Below, piece by piece: positions 10,316-19,985 of a stretch of 64,000 nt of DNA. The first letter of the stretch is position 1; each line of letters opens with the position of its first letter. The position numbers and the translations under genes are program-made. The notes beneath the pieces were generated by a model. The model did no database searches and was not told where the DNA came from. It worked only from the letters and a program-made list of their open reading frames with translations. Origin of the DNA: Altererythrobacter sp. B11 (GTDB lineage: Bacteria > Pseudomonadota > Alphaproteobacteria > Sphingomonadales > Sphingomonadaceae); assembly GCF_003569745.1 (NCBI RefSeq), contig NZ_AP018498.1:1401001-1465000 (forward strand), written 5' to 3'.

Positions 10316-11667
10316 CAGGCGGGTTCCTTTTCCAACAGGCGGGCGAGGAAGCCGGTATCGATTCCGCCTTCCGCGAAATCGGGATCGGCCAGGATACGGC
10401 GCTGGAAATCGAGGTTGGTGGCGATGCCTTCGATCCGGGTCATGCCCAATGAATTGCACAAGCGTTGCAGGGCGCTTGCACGGTCGGGTCCGTGGGCGAT
10501 GATCTTGGCGATCATGCTGTCGTAGAACGGGGGCACCATCGCGCCGTCCACGATATGCGTATCTACCCGAATTCCCTCGCCTTTCGGCCATTCGGCATGG
10601 GTGACGGTGCCGGGGGAGGGCATGAAGTCGCGCGCCGGATCTTCGGCATTGATGCGGCATTCGATGGCCGCGCCGGAGAGGGTGATCTCCTCCTGCCTCA
10701 GCCGCAGGCCCTCGCCACCGGCGATGGCGATCTGCTCGGCGATCAGGTCCACCCCGCTGACCATTTCGGTGACGGGGTGCTCCACCTGGATTCGGGCATT
10801 CATTTCAAGGAAATAGAACTCGTCCCGGCCCACGTCATAGAGGAACTCCACCGTGCCCGCGCCGCGATAATGCAGCCGCTTGGCAAAGCGGACCGCGGCG
10901 GCCAGCAGCTTGTCGCGCGTGGCGGGTGGCAGACGCGGGGCGGGGGTTTCCTCCACCAGCTTCTGGTAGCGCCGCTGCACCGAGCAATCGCGCTCCCCCA
11001 GATGGACCACGCGGCCGGCACCGTCGCCCAGCAGCTGCACCTCGATATGCCGTCCCTCGCGCACATAGCGCTCGAGATAGACGCGGGCATCGCCGAAGGC
11101 GGCGCCGGCTTCGGCGCTCGCCATGTCCATGGTGGCGTGTAGATCGGCCAGATCTTCCACCAGCTTCATCCCGCGCCCGCCGCCGCCGCCCACGGCCTTG
11201 ATCAGCAGCGGGGCACCGATTTCCTCCGCCAGTCGGCGGGCTTCCTCGGGCGTGCCCACAGGCCCGCCCGGCACCACCGGCACCTCAGCCGCGATCGCTT
11301 CGCTGCGGGCACGCAGCTTGTCGCCCACGGCCTCGATCTGTGCTGCCGTGGGGCCGATGAAGATCACCCCTTCGGTTTCGCACAGGCTGGCGAGTTCCGC
11401 CCGTTCGGACAGGAAGCCGTAGCCCGGGTGGATCGCATCGCAGCCATAGCCCATCGCGGCCTGCACCACTGTTTCGACGGAAAGATAGCTCTTCGCCGGG
11501 CTCGCGGGGCCGATGCACACGGCTTTCGTCGCCATGCGCGCGCCGAGCGAGTGGCGATCGGCTTCGGAAACGCACAGCACCGTCTCGATGCCCAGCCGCT
11601 CGCAGCTGCGGATGATCCGCACTGCGATCTCGCCGCGATTGGCGATGAGGATGCGCCGGATCCCCAT
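10315..11667 (-). CDS. Biotin carboxylase subunit (AccC-like, acv-type complex)
   Basis: A 450-residue ATP-grasp biotin carboxylase that uses ATP and bicarbonate to carboxylate biotin on the carrier protein. It has the N-terminal I-A-N-R-G-E-I-A-V-R, the glycine-rich ATP loop K-A-V-G-G-G-G-G-R-G, and the metal/biotin site E-M-N-A-R-I-Q-V-E-H-P. Length and motifs are those of AccC, and automatic annotation would name it accC. But the partners here are a pyruvate-carboxylase-like transferase and an aryl kinase rather than AccA/AccD, so a dedicated aryl-ketone carboxylase is more likely. It follows the carrier-protein gene by 2 bp and overlaps the transferase by 1 bp. Confidence 0.9.
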   Translation of the reverse strand: MGIRRILIANRGEIAVRIIRSCERLGIETVLCVSEADRHSLGARMATKAVCIGPASPAKSYLSVETVVQAAMGYGCDAIHPGYGFLSERAELASLCETEGVIFIGPTAAQIEAVGDKLRARSEAIAAEVPVVPGGPVGTPEEARRLAEEIGAPLLIKAVGGGGGRGMKLVEDLADLHATMDMASAEAGAAFGDARVYLERYVREGRHIEVQLLGDGAGRVVHLGERDCSVQRRYQKLVEETPAPRLPPATRDKLLAAAVRFAKRLHYRGAGTVEFLYDVGRDEFYFLEMNARIQVEHPVTEMVSGVDLIAEQIAIAGGEGLRLRQEEITLSGAAIECRINAEDPARDFMPSPGTVTHAEWPKGEGIRVDTHIVDGAMVPPFYDSMIAKIIAHGPDRASALQRLCNSLGMTRIEGIATNLDFQRRILADPDFAEGGIDTGFLARLLEKEPA

Positions 11668-11669
11668 GG

Positions 11670-12158
11670 TCAGTCCGGCCGCACGAGCATCAGCGCCTCG
11701 CCATGCTCCACCATCTCGCCGTTTTCGCCCAGGATCTGAACCACTTCGCCGGCCACGCCGGCGCGGGCGGAGTTCATCAGCTTCATCACTTCGATGATGC
11801 CGATGACCGTGTCGGCCTCCACCCGGCTGCCCACTTCCACGAAGGGCGGCTCACCCGGCTTGGGCGCGCGGTAGAACACGCCGAGCAGGGGCGACTTGAT
11901 TTCGACCAGCCCTTCCGCCTGCGCCCGCCCTTCGACTGGCTCGCGGCGAGAGGGGGCGGTTGGTGCGGGCGTGGGAGCGGGCATCGCCGCCGGCACGGCT
12001 TCCGCTCGTGTCGGGCTTGTCGAAGCACCACGGCCACGCGCTCCGCCCTCCCGCACCAGTTCCAGCTTGAGCCCGTCCATCTCGAGGCTGAGCCGGTCGA
12101 AGCGGCTCGCCTCCAGCAGGTGCATGATCTCGTCGATATCCTTGCGGGAGAGGCTCAT
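11670..12158 (-). CDS. Biotin carboxyl carrier protein (acv-type), repeat in linker
   Basis: A 162-residue carrier with an N-terminal AccB-like segment (residues 1-36), a Pro/Ala-rich linker (about 40-82) and a biotinyl/lipoyl domain. The biotinylation motif I-E-V-M-K-L-M-N puts biotin on Lys126. The linker contains A-S-T-S-P-T-R-A and R-R-E-P-V-E-G-R-A, peptide signatures of the palindromic repeat family, so the linker was probably built from an in-frame copy. The ATG overlaps the kinase subunit stop as ATGA, and biotin carboxylase follows immediately. The carrier shuttles carboxybiotin between the biotin carboxylase and the transferase in the same operon. A long N-terminal extension is possible in frame but overlaps the kinase gene and is not family-like. 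Confidence 0.9.
   Translation of the reverse strand: MSLSRKDIDEIMHLLEASRFDRLSLEMDGLKLELVREGGARGRGASTSPTRAEAVPAAMPAPTPAPTAPSRREPVEGRAQAEGLVEIKSPLLGVFYRAPKPGEPPFVEVGSRVEADTVIGIIEVMKLMNSARAGVAGEVVQILGENGEMVEHGEALMLVRPD
11925..12030. repeat. Degenerate palindromic repeat inside the carrier-protein linker
   Basis: The left arm resembles GCCCTTCGACTGGCTCGCGG and the right arm CCGCTCGTGTCGGGCTTGTC, an aged copy of the CCTTCGACAGGCTCAGGACG family with the arms in the usual orientation. It spans codons of about residues 43-78 and stays in frame. It is more diverged than the copy in the mutase gene, suggesting an older insertion that has been shaped into a Pro/Ala linker. Confidence 0.6.
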
Positions 12159-13192
12159 TTGCGGCCTCCGAAGATCGTCATCACGTGGTTCAAGGCGTTT
12201 CCTTCGGGCTTCTTCACGGGCGCCGCGGCATCGCGGGCGGACCACACCGTTTCCGGGCGGCTCTGGAGCAGGAGGATGGAGCCATCCCCGTCCACCGCCC
12301 ATTCAATGTCCTGCGGCTTGCCGTAATGCCGCTCCACCCGGCGGCCGACTTCGCGCAGCGCCATCAGTTCCTCGTCGCTGAGGCAGGGGGCTTTGCGCCT
12401 GTCAGCCTCGTTCTCCACCTCGCGGATGCCGCCGCCCTCGGCCGGCACTTGGCGGGCGTGCTTGTCGGAAATCTCGCGGCTGGAAATCTCGCCGGTGATC
12501 TTGCCGATCACCCATTTGTCGGGCGTGACTTCACCCGAAACCACCGCGCTGCCGAGACCCCAGGCCCCTTCCACGGTGATGACGGATTTGTCCCCCGTGG
12601 TGGGGCTGCGGGTGAACATCACCCCGGCGCAACGGGCATCCACCATCTGCTGCACCACCACGCCCATGGCCACGCCCTCTTCGGGGAAGGCGTGCTTGAG
12701 GCGGTAGGTCATGCTCTCGGTGGAATAGAGGCTGCCCCAGCATTCGCGTACGCGGTGGACCATGTCCTCGGCGCTCAGCACCCACAGGAAGGTGTCCTGC
12801 AAGCCGGCGAAGCTGGCATCCTCCGCGTCCTCGGTCGTGGCGCTGGACCGCACGGCCACCGGCTCGCCGTTGGGGGAGAGTGTGCGGTAGGCCTCGGTGA
12901 TCGCCTGCTCCACCTCCGCGGGCATCTTCTCCTCGAGCACGCGGGCGCGCAGCTGCTCCGACAGGGTCGTGACCGCGCCGAGATCGGCCGGGTCCAGTTC
13001 TTTCACCTTCGCCCGCACCGGCTCTCGGGCTTCGAGCGCTTTCAGGAACTGTTCGAAGGCGGCGGTGGTGACCACGAAGCCCGGCGGCACCGCAATACCT
13101 GCCTGCGTCAATTCACCCAGCGATCCGCCCTTGCCGCCCACCGTGGGGCGATCGGCGATGCCGACATCCTTGAACCAGCTGACGAAGCTCAT
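12155..13192 (-). CDS. PEP-synthase-like kinase, ATP-binding subunit (acv-like aryl kinase)
   Basis: A 345-residue protein equivalent to the N-terminal ATP-binding half of PEP synthase/pyruvate-phosphate dikinase. It shows V-G-G-K-G-G-S-L-G-E near the start, the V-R-S-S-A-T-T-E-D region with F-A-G-L-Q-D-T, and the family's C-terminal P-Q-D-I-E-W-A followed by L-L-Q-S-R-P-E-T. The swivelling phosphohistidine and the acceptor domains are missing and are supplied by the separately encoded 612-residue partner upstream. This split is that of phenylphosphate synthase and of AcvAB, which phosphorylate phenols using ATP. GGGAGGG precedes the ATG. A palindromic repeat lies between the two kinase genes. 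Confidence 0.87.
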   Translation of the reverse strand: MSFVSWFKDVGIADRPTVGGKGGSLGELTQAGIAVPPGFVVTTAAFEQFLKALEAREPVRAKVKELDPADLGAVTTLSEQLRARVLEEKMPAEVEQAITEAYRTLSPNGEPVAVRSSATTEDAEDASFAGLQDTFLWVLSAEDMVHRVRECWGSLYSTESMTYRLKHAFPEEGVAMGVVVQQMVDARCAGVMFTRSPTTGDKSVITVEGAWGLGSAVVSGEVTPDKWVIGKITGEISSREISDKHARQVPAEGGGIREVENEADRRKAPCLSDEELMALREVGRRVERHYGKPQDIEWAVDGDGSILLLQSRPETVWSARDAAAPVKKPEGNALNHVMTIFGGRK

Positions 13193-13212
13193 GCTGCCCT
13201 CCCGGCGCGGGG

Positions 13213-13297
13213 TGCGCGTCCTTCGACAGGCTCAGGACGAGCGGTGTTGAAGTGCTTGCGAATGTCCGCTCGTGCTGAGCCTGTCGAAGCACACGCA
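13213..13297. repeat. Palindromic repeat between the two kinase genes
   Basis: A complete inverted pair: TGCGCGTCCTTCGACAGGCT leads into CAGGACGAGCGG, and about 20 bp later the inverted arm CCGCTCGTGCTGAGCCTGTC leads into GAAGCACACGCA. It occupies most of the 118-bp gap between the catalytic (13311-15149) and ATP-binding (12155-13192) subunit genes, the largest gap inside this otherwise tightly packed operon. Confidence 0.85.
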
Positions 13298-13310
13298 CAG
13301 TGGCTTCCCA

Positions 13311-15149
13311 TCATGCATCCTCCAGCACGACTTCGTCCTGCAGCAGGGTCACCACCCCCCTCCCGCCATCGACGCGGATGCGCTGCCCGTCGCGGATCTT
13401 CTGTGTGGCAGAGCCGGTGCCGACCACGGCGGGGAGCCCATATTCGCGCGCCACGATGGCCATGTGGCTCATGGAGCCGCCGATATCGGATACCGCTGCG
13501 CTGATCTTCTGGAAGATCGGCGCCCAGGTGGGATTGGTCACCTGACAGACGAGGATGTCGCCCTGCTGAAGCCGGCTGATTTCCTTGACGGATTTGACCA
13601 CCCGCGCGGTGCCTTCCACCACGCCCGAACAGGCGGCGAAACCTTTGAGCTCGTGCTCGTTCTCCTCCCCATCGGAGAGCCAGGCGTCGAGATTCTCGCG
13701 CGTGATACCCCACAGCATCACGATGGCCGGATCGTCGATCACGTCGGGGACCGCGCCCAGCGCCGGGGGCACGGTTTCCTGCGCCCAGGTTTCGATCGCC
13801 TTCTTCCGCTCTGCCACGATCGCGGGCCAGCGCTTCGGACCGATGGGATCGGAGCCGCTGGACCAGGCGAGCATCAGGTCCACGATCGCGCTTTCCAGCT
13901 CGTAATGGGTGAGGTGGAACACGTCCTCCTCCGCATCCCAGAAGCCGTGATCGCGCAGCAGTGCGCCGAACTCCCTGATCTTGTTGAAGAACAGATTGGT
14001 GTACCAGTGCTCGCAGTAGAACTTGTGTCCCTCCACATAGGGGAACACGCGGTGGGCGAGGCCGATCAGCTGGTCGTAGGTGGCGCGGTCCTCGTCACTG
14101 TCGAGCAGCTCGCGATAATCGGAGACCAGCTGTTCACGCTCCTGCACCAGCTGGTCCATCGGGCGTTCGATATTCTCGCCCTTGCGCACCTTGTCGATAT
14201 AGCCGGGCAGGGCGGCGAAGGGCATGGAGAGGTCGTCGTTCCAGCTGCGGTGATAGTGGTAGAAGCCATCCCCGACATTCACGTTGAACCACGGGTTGCG
14301 GCTGGTATCGAGTTCCTTCAGCCATTCGCGGCCGTTTTCGCCCAGCTGGTCCAGCGCGCCCAGCACCTGCTCGATCTCCATATCGTCATGGAAATGGCTG
14401 TCCACGCCCAGCTCCACCGCGCGGCGGGCGAGGCGCTTGACCTCTTCGTCGGGCTTGAAGATTTCGGCTTCCATGCCGGCGACCATGCGGCTGATCGCCT
14501 GGTCTGAAATCTCCGGGAAGGCGCGTTTGCAGAAATCGAAGAAGGTCAGATAGGCGCCATAGCCCAGCAGCAGGAATTCGAAGTGGTGGTGCCACATCCG
14601 GAAGTAGCCCTCCAGCTGCTGGCGATAGGTGTCGATCAGCGCGTGATTGGCAGCCACGCCCTTGCCGGTGTGCGTGGTCTCGATCGGCTCCAGATCGGGC
14701 AGGGAGGGGGTGGGCAGCGCCTGCGCATCGGCGATCAGCGCCTTCATCTTCTCCTTCCACTGATCGTAGAGCTGTTCCCAGTTCTCGTAATAGTAGAAGG
14801 CCCGCTGCTGGAACTCGGCCGTGCGAGCCTCGATCTCCGCCGGGTCCGTCACCGGCACGCCGCCGATGAACACGCGGCCGTTGATGATGCGGTGGTCGAT
14901 CCCCTTGGTGGTGGGCAGCACATGCACGCGGGTGTTGAAGCTGCCCAGCGCGCAATAGGCAGCTTCGGCCGTGATCATGTCGAAATGATGCATCGGCTCC
15001 GGGAAGTGCATGGAATTGTAGAACCAGAAGCGGGTGTCATCCTCCGGCGTGAACTGCGTGTAGTAGGGGAAGGCGGCCTGCGCGGCTTCCGTGCCGGGCA
15101 TCACCTTTACGGAACTGGGCAGGGGGAATGACTTCTGTTCGTCGGCCAT
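13311..15149 (-). CDS. PEP-synthase-like kinase, phosphohistidine/catalytic subunit (acv-like aryl kinase)
   Basis: A 612-residue protein, first gene of the six-gene unit. The last part is the swivelling PEP-utilisers domain with G-G-S-M-S-H-M-A-I-V, placing the phosphohistidine at about His562. The large N-terminal part does not look like the PEP/pyruvate barrel of ordinary PEP synthase. It is rich in aromatic residues and His (for example the R-M-W-H-H-H-F-E segment) and probably binds the phenolic acceptor. The gene order is catalytic subunit first and ATP-binding subunit second, so the pair is not one PEP synthase split by an insertion. By analogy with AcvAB of SYK-6 it would phosphorylate the phenolic hydroxyl of acetovanillone or related hydroxyacetophenones. 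The exact substrate is inferred. Confidence 0.85.
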   Translation of the reverse strand: MADEQKSFPLPSSVKVMPGTEAAQAAFPYYTQFTPEDDTRFWFYNSMHFPEPMHHFDMITAEAAYCALGSFNTRVHVLPTTKGIDHRIINGRVFIGGVPVTDPAEIEARTAEFQQRAFYYYENWEQLYDQWKEKMKALIADAQALPTPSLPDLEPIETTHTGKGVAANHALIDTYRQQLEGYFRMWHHHFEFLLLGYGAYLTFFDFCKRAFPEISDQAISRMVAGMEAEIFKPDEEVKRLARRAVELGVDSHFHDDMEIEQVLGALDQLGENGREWLKELDTSRNPWFNVNVGDGFYHYHRSWNDDLSMPFAALPGYIDKVRKGENIERPMDQLVQEREQLVSDYRELLDSDEDRATYDQLIGLAHRVFPYVEGHKFYCEHWYTNLFFNKIREFGALLRDHGFWDAEEDVFHLTHYELESAIVDLMLAWSSGSDPIGPKRWPAIVAERKKAIETWAQETVPPALGAVPDVIDDPAIVMLWGITRENLDAWLSDGEENEHELKGFAACSGVVEGTARVVKSVKEISRLQQGDILVCQVTNPTWAPIFQKISAAVSDIGGSMSHMAIVAREYGLPAVVGTGSATQKIRDGQRIRVDGGRGVVTLLQDEVVLEDA

Positions 15150-15266
15150 GATCGCATCCTCTCTCCCGGGACCCGCGCGCCCTGTGGGCGTCTGCCGGTA
15201 TCCCGATCTGATGCGATCCTATCCCTTGCCGGGGAAAGTTTGAAGGATTCCCGCGCAGAGGCAATG

Positions 15267-15292
15267 GGACAAAAGCGCAGGAGCTTTTGTCC
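15267..15292. terminator. Perfect 10-bp inverted repeat between the AraC gene and the acv-like operon
   Basis: GGACAAAAGC and GCTTTTGTCC form a perfect 10-bp stem around a 6-nt loop. It lies about 60 bp past the AraC-type regulator stop and about 118 bp upstream of the first acv-like ATG, both genes being on the minus strand. It could be the regulator's terminator (no T tract follows on that strand) or an operator in the operon promoter region. Confidence 0.5.
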
Positions 15293-15300
15293 GAATAGAC

Positions 15301-15334
15301 CCGCTCATCCTGAGCCTGTCAAAGGATGCGCGCC
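15301..15334. repeat. Half copy of the palindromic repeat
   Basis: The single arm CCGCTCATCCTGAGCCTGTC continues with AAAGGATGCGCGCC, matching one side of the CCTTCGACAGGCTCAGG family. No inverted partner is seen nearby. It lies in the 205-bp gap (15150-15354) between the AraC-type gene and the acv-like operon, next to the 10-bp inverted repeat. Confidence 0.7.
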
Positions 15335-15354
15335 CGGCGCCCGCCCGCTGCCCG

Positions 15355-16326
15355 TCAACTTTGCGGCGCATGGCCCGCCCGCCATTCGCGGGGGGTGATG
15401 CCGAAGCGCTTGCGGAACAGGCGGGTGAAATAGCCCGGATCGAGGAAGCCGCTGCGCCAGGCGACATCGGCGACCGACAGGGTGCGCGCGCGGGGATCGC
15501 TCAGCAGGTCGCTCGCCCGGTCGAGCCGCATCGCGTTGAGTTCCTGCACAAAGCTGGTTCCGCTGCCGGACAGCAGCGTCTGCAGGTACCGTTTCGAAAT
15601 GCCGCAATCCTCCGCCACTCTTTCAGGGCTCAGGTCCGGATCGGCATAGTCGCTCTCGATACGGCGCAGGATCTGGCGCGCCAGCTGGCCGCGATGGCGA
15701 GTGCGCTCGGCCGGTTCGTGGAACCCGGTGGCGAGGCCCAGCAGGCTGCCGATCTGCTCGGCAATCAGCGGCCGGGGCAGCGGCGCTTCGTCCAGCCCTT
15801 CCAGCACCGCTTCCAGCAGGGCACCCAGCGGCGCCCCCCAGCCTTCGCTGGCGGAAGTGGGGCGGGCGAGCAGCGCTCCGGGATCGGGGAGGTGCTTTTC
15901 CAGCCAGCCTTGCGGCATCATCAGATCCACCGCCTCGTGCGGGGTTTCCATTTCCATCTGGTAGAACTGCCGGTTGTCCAGCAGCACGAACTGCCCCGGC
16001 TCGATGGTAAAGCGCCGGCCCCCCATCAGCGTCTTCATCGCTCCGGCGCGGGCGTAGACCAGCTGGATGGACGGCGCGGCGCGCCCGCTGCTGCCTTCCG
16101 CGCCAGTATGCGTCACCCGCTGGGCGGGGGCGTGGAGATGGAGCACGCGCAGCTGACCGAGGCCATAGCTGATCCAGCGCGCGGCGAAGCTGTCCGCATC
16201 GAACACTGTCACCTCGATCGGAGCGATAGTGCTGGCCGCCCAGTCCCGCCACTGGTTCAGCGCCTCCGGCCGGGTGAGGCCGGCAGAGCTCCAGCTGGTA
16301 TCCTCGGCCGCGCGTGGCTGCTGCAT
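15355..16326 (-). CDS. AraC/XylS family transcriptional regulator
   Basis: A 323-residue regulator with an N-terminal sensor part of the AraC-binding-domain-like type (about residues 30-190) and a C-terminal double helix-turn-helix (about 220-318). The latter contains V-A-E-D-C-G-I-S-K-R-Y and V-A-W-R-S-G-F-L-D-P-G-Y-F-T-R-L-F-R-K-R-F, the second being the AraC signature. It lies directly upstream of, and codirectional with, the acv-like operon, and divergent from the amidohydrolase/CoA-transferase pair. It is therefore well placed to control both in response to an aromatic inducer. The inducer and binding sites are not known; two inverted repeats in the flanking gaps are candidates. Confidence 0.92.
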   Translation of the reverse strand: MQQPRAAEDTSWSSAGLTRPEALNQWRDWAASTIAPIEVTVFDADSFAARWISYGLGQLRVLHLHAPAQRVTHTGAEGSSGRAAPSIQLVYARAGAMKTLMGGRRFTIEPGQFVLLDNRQFYQMEMETPHEAVDLMMPQGWLEKHLPDPGALLARPTSASEGWGAPLGALLEAVLEGLDEAPLPRPLIAEQIGSLLGLATGFHEPAERTRHRGQLARQILRRIESDYADPDLSPERVAEDCGISKRYLQTLLSGSGTSFVQELNAMRLDRASDLLSDPRARTLSVADVAWRSGFLDPGYFTRLFRKRFGITPREWRAGHAPQS

Positions 16327-16340
16327 GCCGGCAGGCTACG

Positions 16341-16385
16341 CCGCGGGCCGCGTGGCGGCAAGGCGCCATTGGCGCTGGCCCGCGG
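16341..16385. promoter_or_regulatory. Candidate operator region between araC-type gene and amidohydrolase gene
   Basis: The 109-bp divergent gap holds two nested symmetries: the 13-mer GCGCCATTGGCGC at 16363-16375, and outer arms CCGCGGGCC (16341-16349) and GGCCCGCGG (16377-16385). No confident -35/-10 pair can be picked by eye. Symmetric GC-rich words arise easily at this base composition, so this is a candidate only. Confidence 0.3.
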
Positions 16386-16435
16386 CGGCCCCAATGCGCT
16401 ACGTTTCGGCGAACAGAACCGGAGAGGAGCGAATT

Positions 16436-17464
16436 ATGCGTCTGATTGCCTGCGAGGAAGCCTGGACCATCCCCGAAGTCGCCGCCGAGCTGAAGAAGGT
16501 GGCGAACAGCCCCAGCCAGAGCCTCGACAAGCTGCTGGTAAAAGGCATCTACGATGCGGAGCAGGATACCTCCGGCTACGGCAAGATGGACTTTCTGGGC
16601 GGGCTGCTGGACGTGGAGGAGCAGCGCCTGCCGAAGATGGACCAATATGGCGTGGACATGCACCTGCTGACGCTCACCGCGCCGGGCGTGCAGATGTTCG
16701 ATGCCGACACGGCGACGGACCTAGCGGCGCTTTCCAATGACCGGCTGGCGGAAATCTGCCGCAAATATCCGAAGCGCTTCGCCGGGCTCGGCAGCTTCGC
16801 CCCCCACAGCCCCAAGCGCGCGGCGAAGGAAGTGGAGCGGGTGATGGGCGAGCTGGGGCTGAACGGCCTCATCGTCAACGGCCACACCAATGGCGACTAT
16901 TTCGACGATTACCGCTTCTGGCCGATCTTCGAAGCGGCCGAGGCGACCAATGCGACGATTTATATCCATCCGCGCTCGCCCAGCGACACGCTGAAAGGGC
17001 CGCTCCAGGATTATGCGATGGATTCGGCCATGTGGGGCTATGGCGTGGAAGTCGCGACCAACATGCTGCGGATGATGGCGGGCGGGGTATTCGACCACTT
17101 CCCCAAGCTGAAGATCTGCGTCGGCCACATGGGCGAAATGGTGCCCTTCTTCATCTGGCGCATCAACTTCATGAACAGCCGTGCACAGAAGGTGGGCCGC
17201 GCACCGAAGACGGAGCGGAGCATGGAGGAATATTTCCGCGACAATTTCGTCTTCACCACCAGCGGCGTGGAGGATCACCTGGCGCTGCGCTATTCGATCG
17301 ACCGAATGGGCATCGACAATGTGATCTGGGCGATCGACTATCCCTATCAGCCGATGAAGCCCGCCGTGGATTTCATCGAGAGCTTCGAATGCACCGATGC
17401 GGAACGCCACGCCCTGTGCCACGGCAATGCCGAGCGCGTGTTCCACATCGCGCCCGAGGATTGA
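16436..17464 (+). CDS. Amidohydrolase-family (ACMSD/LigW-like) decarboxylase
   Basis: A 342-residue member of the amidohydrolase-2 family, which includes the aromatic decarboxylases 5-carboxyvanillate decarboxylase (LigW), gamma-resorcylate decarboxylase and ACMSD. Metal-site elements visible are Glu7/Glu8 in A-C-E-E-A-W, H in I-Y-I-H-P-R, H in V-G-H-M-G-E, and the Asp in A-I-D-Y-P-Y-Q. It is related to LigW over its whole length, but its N terminus differs. GAGAGGAG lies just before the ATG. The CoA-transferase gene follows 13 bp later. Its context between an AraC regulator, the acv-like operon and ligBA points to an aromatic acid substrate, or a hydrolytic role in side-chain processing. Which of the two is open. 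Confidence 0.82.
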   Translation: MRLIACEEAWTIPEVAAELKKVANSPSQSLDKLLVKGIYDAEQDTSGYGKMDFLGGLLDVEEQRLPKMDQYGVDMHLLTLTAPGVQMFDADTATDLAALSNDRLAEICRKYPKRFAGLGSFAPHSPKRAAKEVERVMGELGLNGLIVNGHTNGDYFDDYRFWPIFEAAEATNATIYIHPRSPSDTLKGPLQDYAMDSAMWGYGVEVATNMLRMMAGGVFDHFPKLKICVGHMGEMVPFFIWRINFMNSRAQKVGRAPKTERSMEEYFRDNFVFTTSGVEDHLALRYSIDRMGIDNVIWAIDYPYQPMKPAVDFIESFECTDAERHALCHGNAERVFHIAPED

Positions 17465-17477
17465 GGAAGGGGGCCGC

Positions 17478-19868
<2,391 letters not shown>

Positions 19869-19985
19869 GGTTGCGGCCTCGAAATGACTGAGATGGGCGC
19901 CCGCCTAACAGCGACGCGCCAACTGCGCCAGCGTTCCCACTTGCAAAGGTTGCAACACCGTGCTTGCGGTTGCGCTTACTGCAAT

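Noticed and set aside
8849-12158. Housekeeping acetyl-CoA carboxylase or pyruvate carboxylase
   Set aside because: AccA/AccD are absent, and the transferase differs at the D-A-H-Q motif. The genes are locked into an operon with an aryl-kinase-like pair and a phosphatase. It is kept as an alternative only.
12155-15149. One PEP synthase gene broken in two by the repeat at 13213-13297
   Set aside because: On the coding strand the phosphohistidine (C-terminal type) gene comes before the ATP-binding (N-terminal type) gene, which a simple insertion cannot produce. Each has its own start and ribosome site, and the large protein lacks a normal PEP/pyruvate domain.
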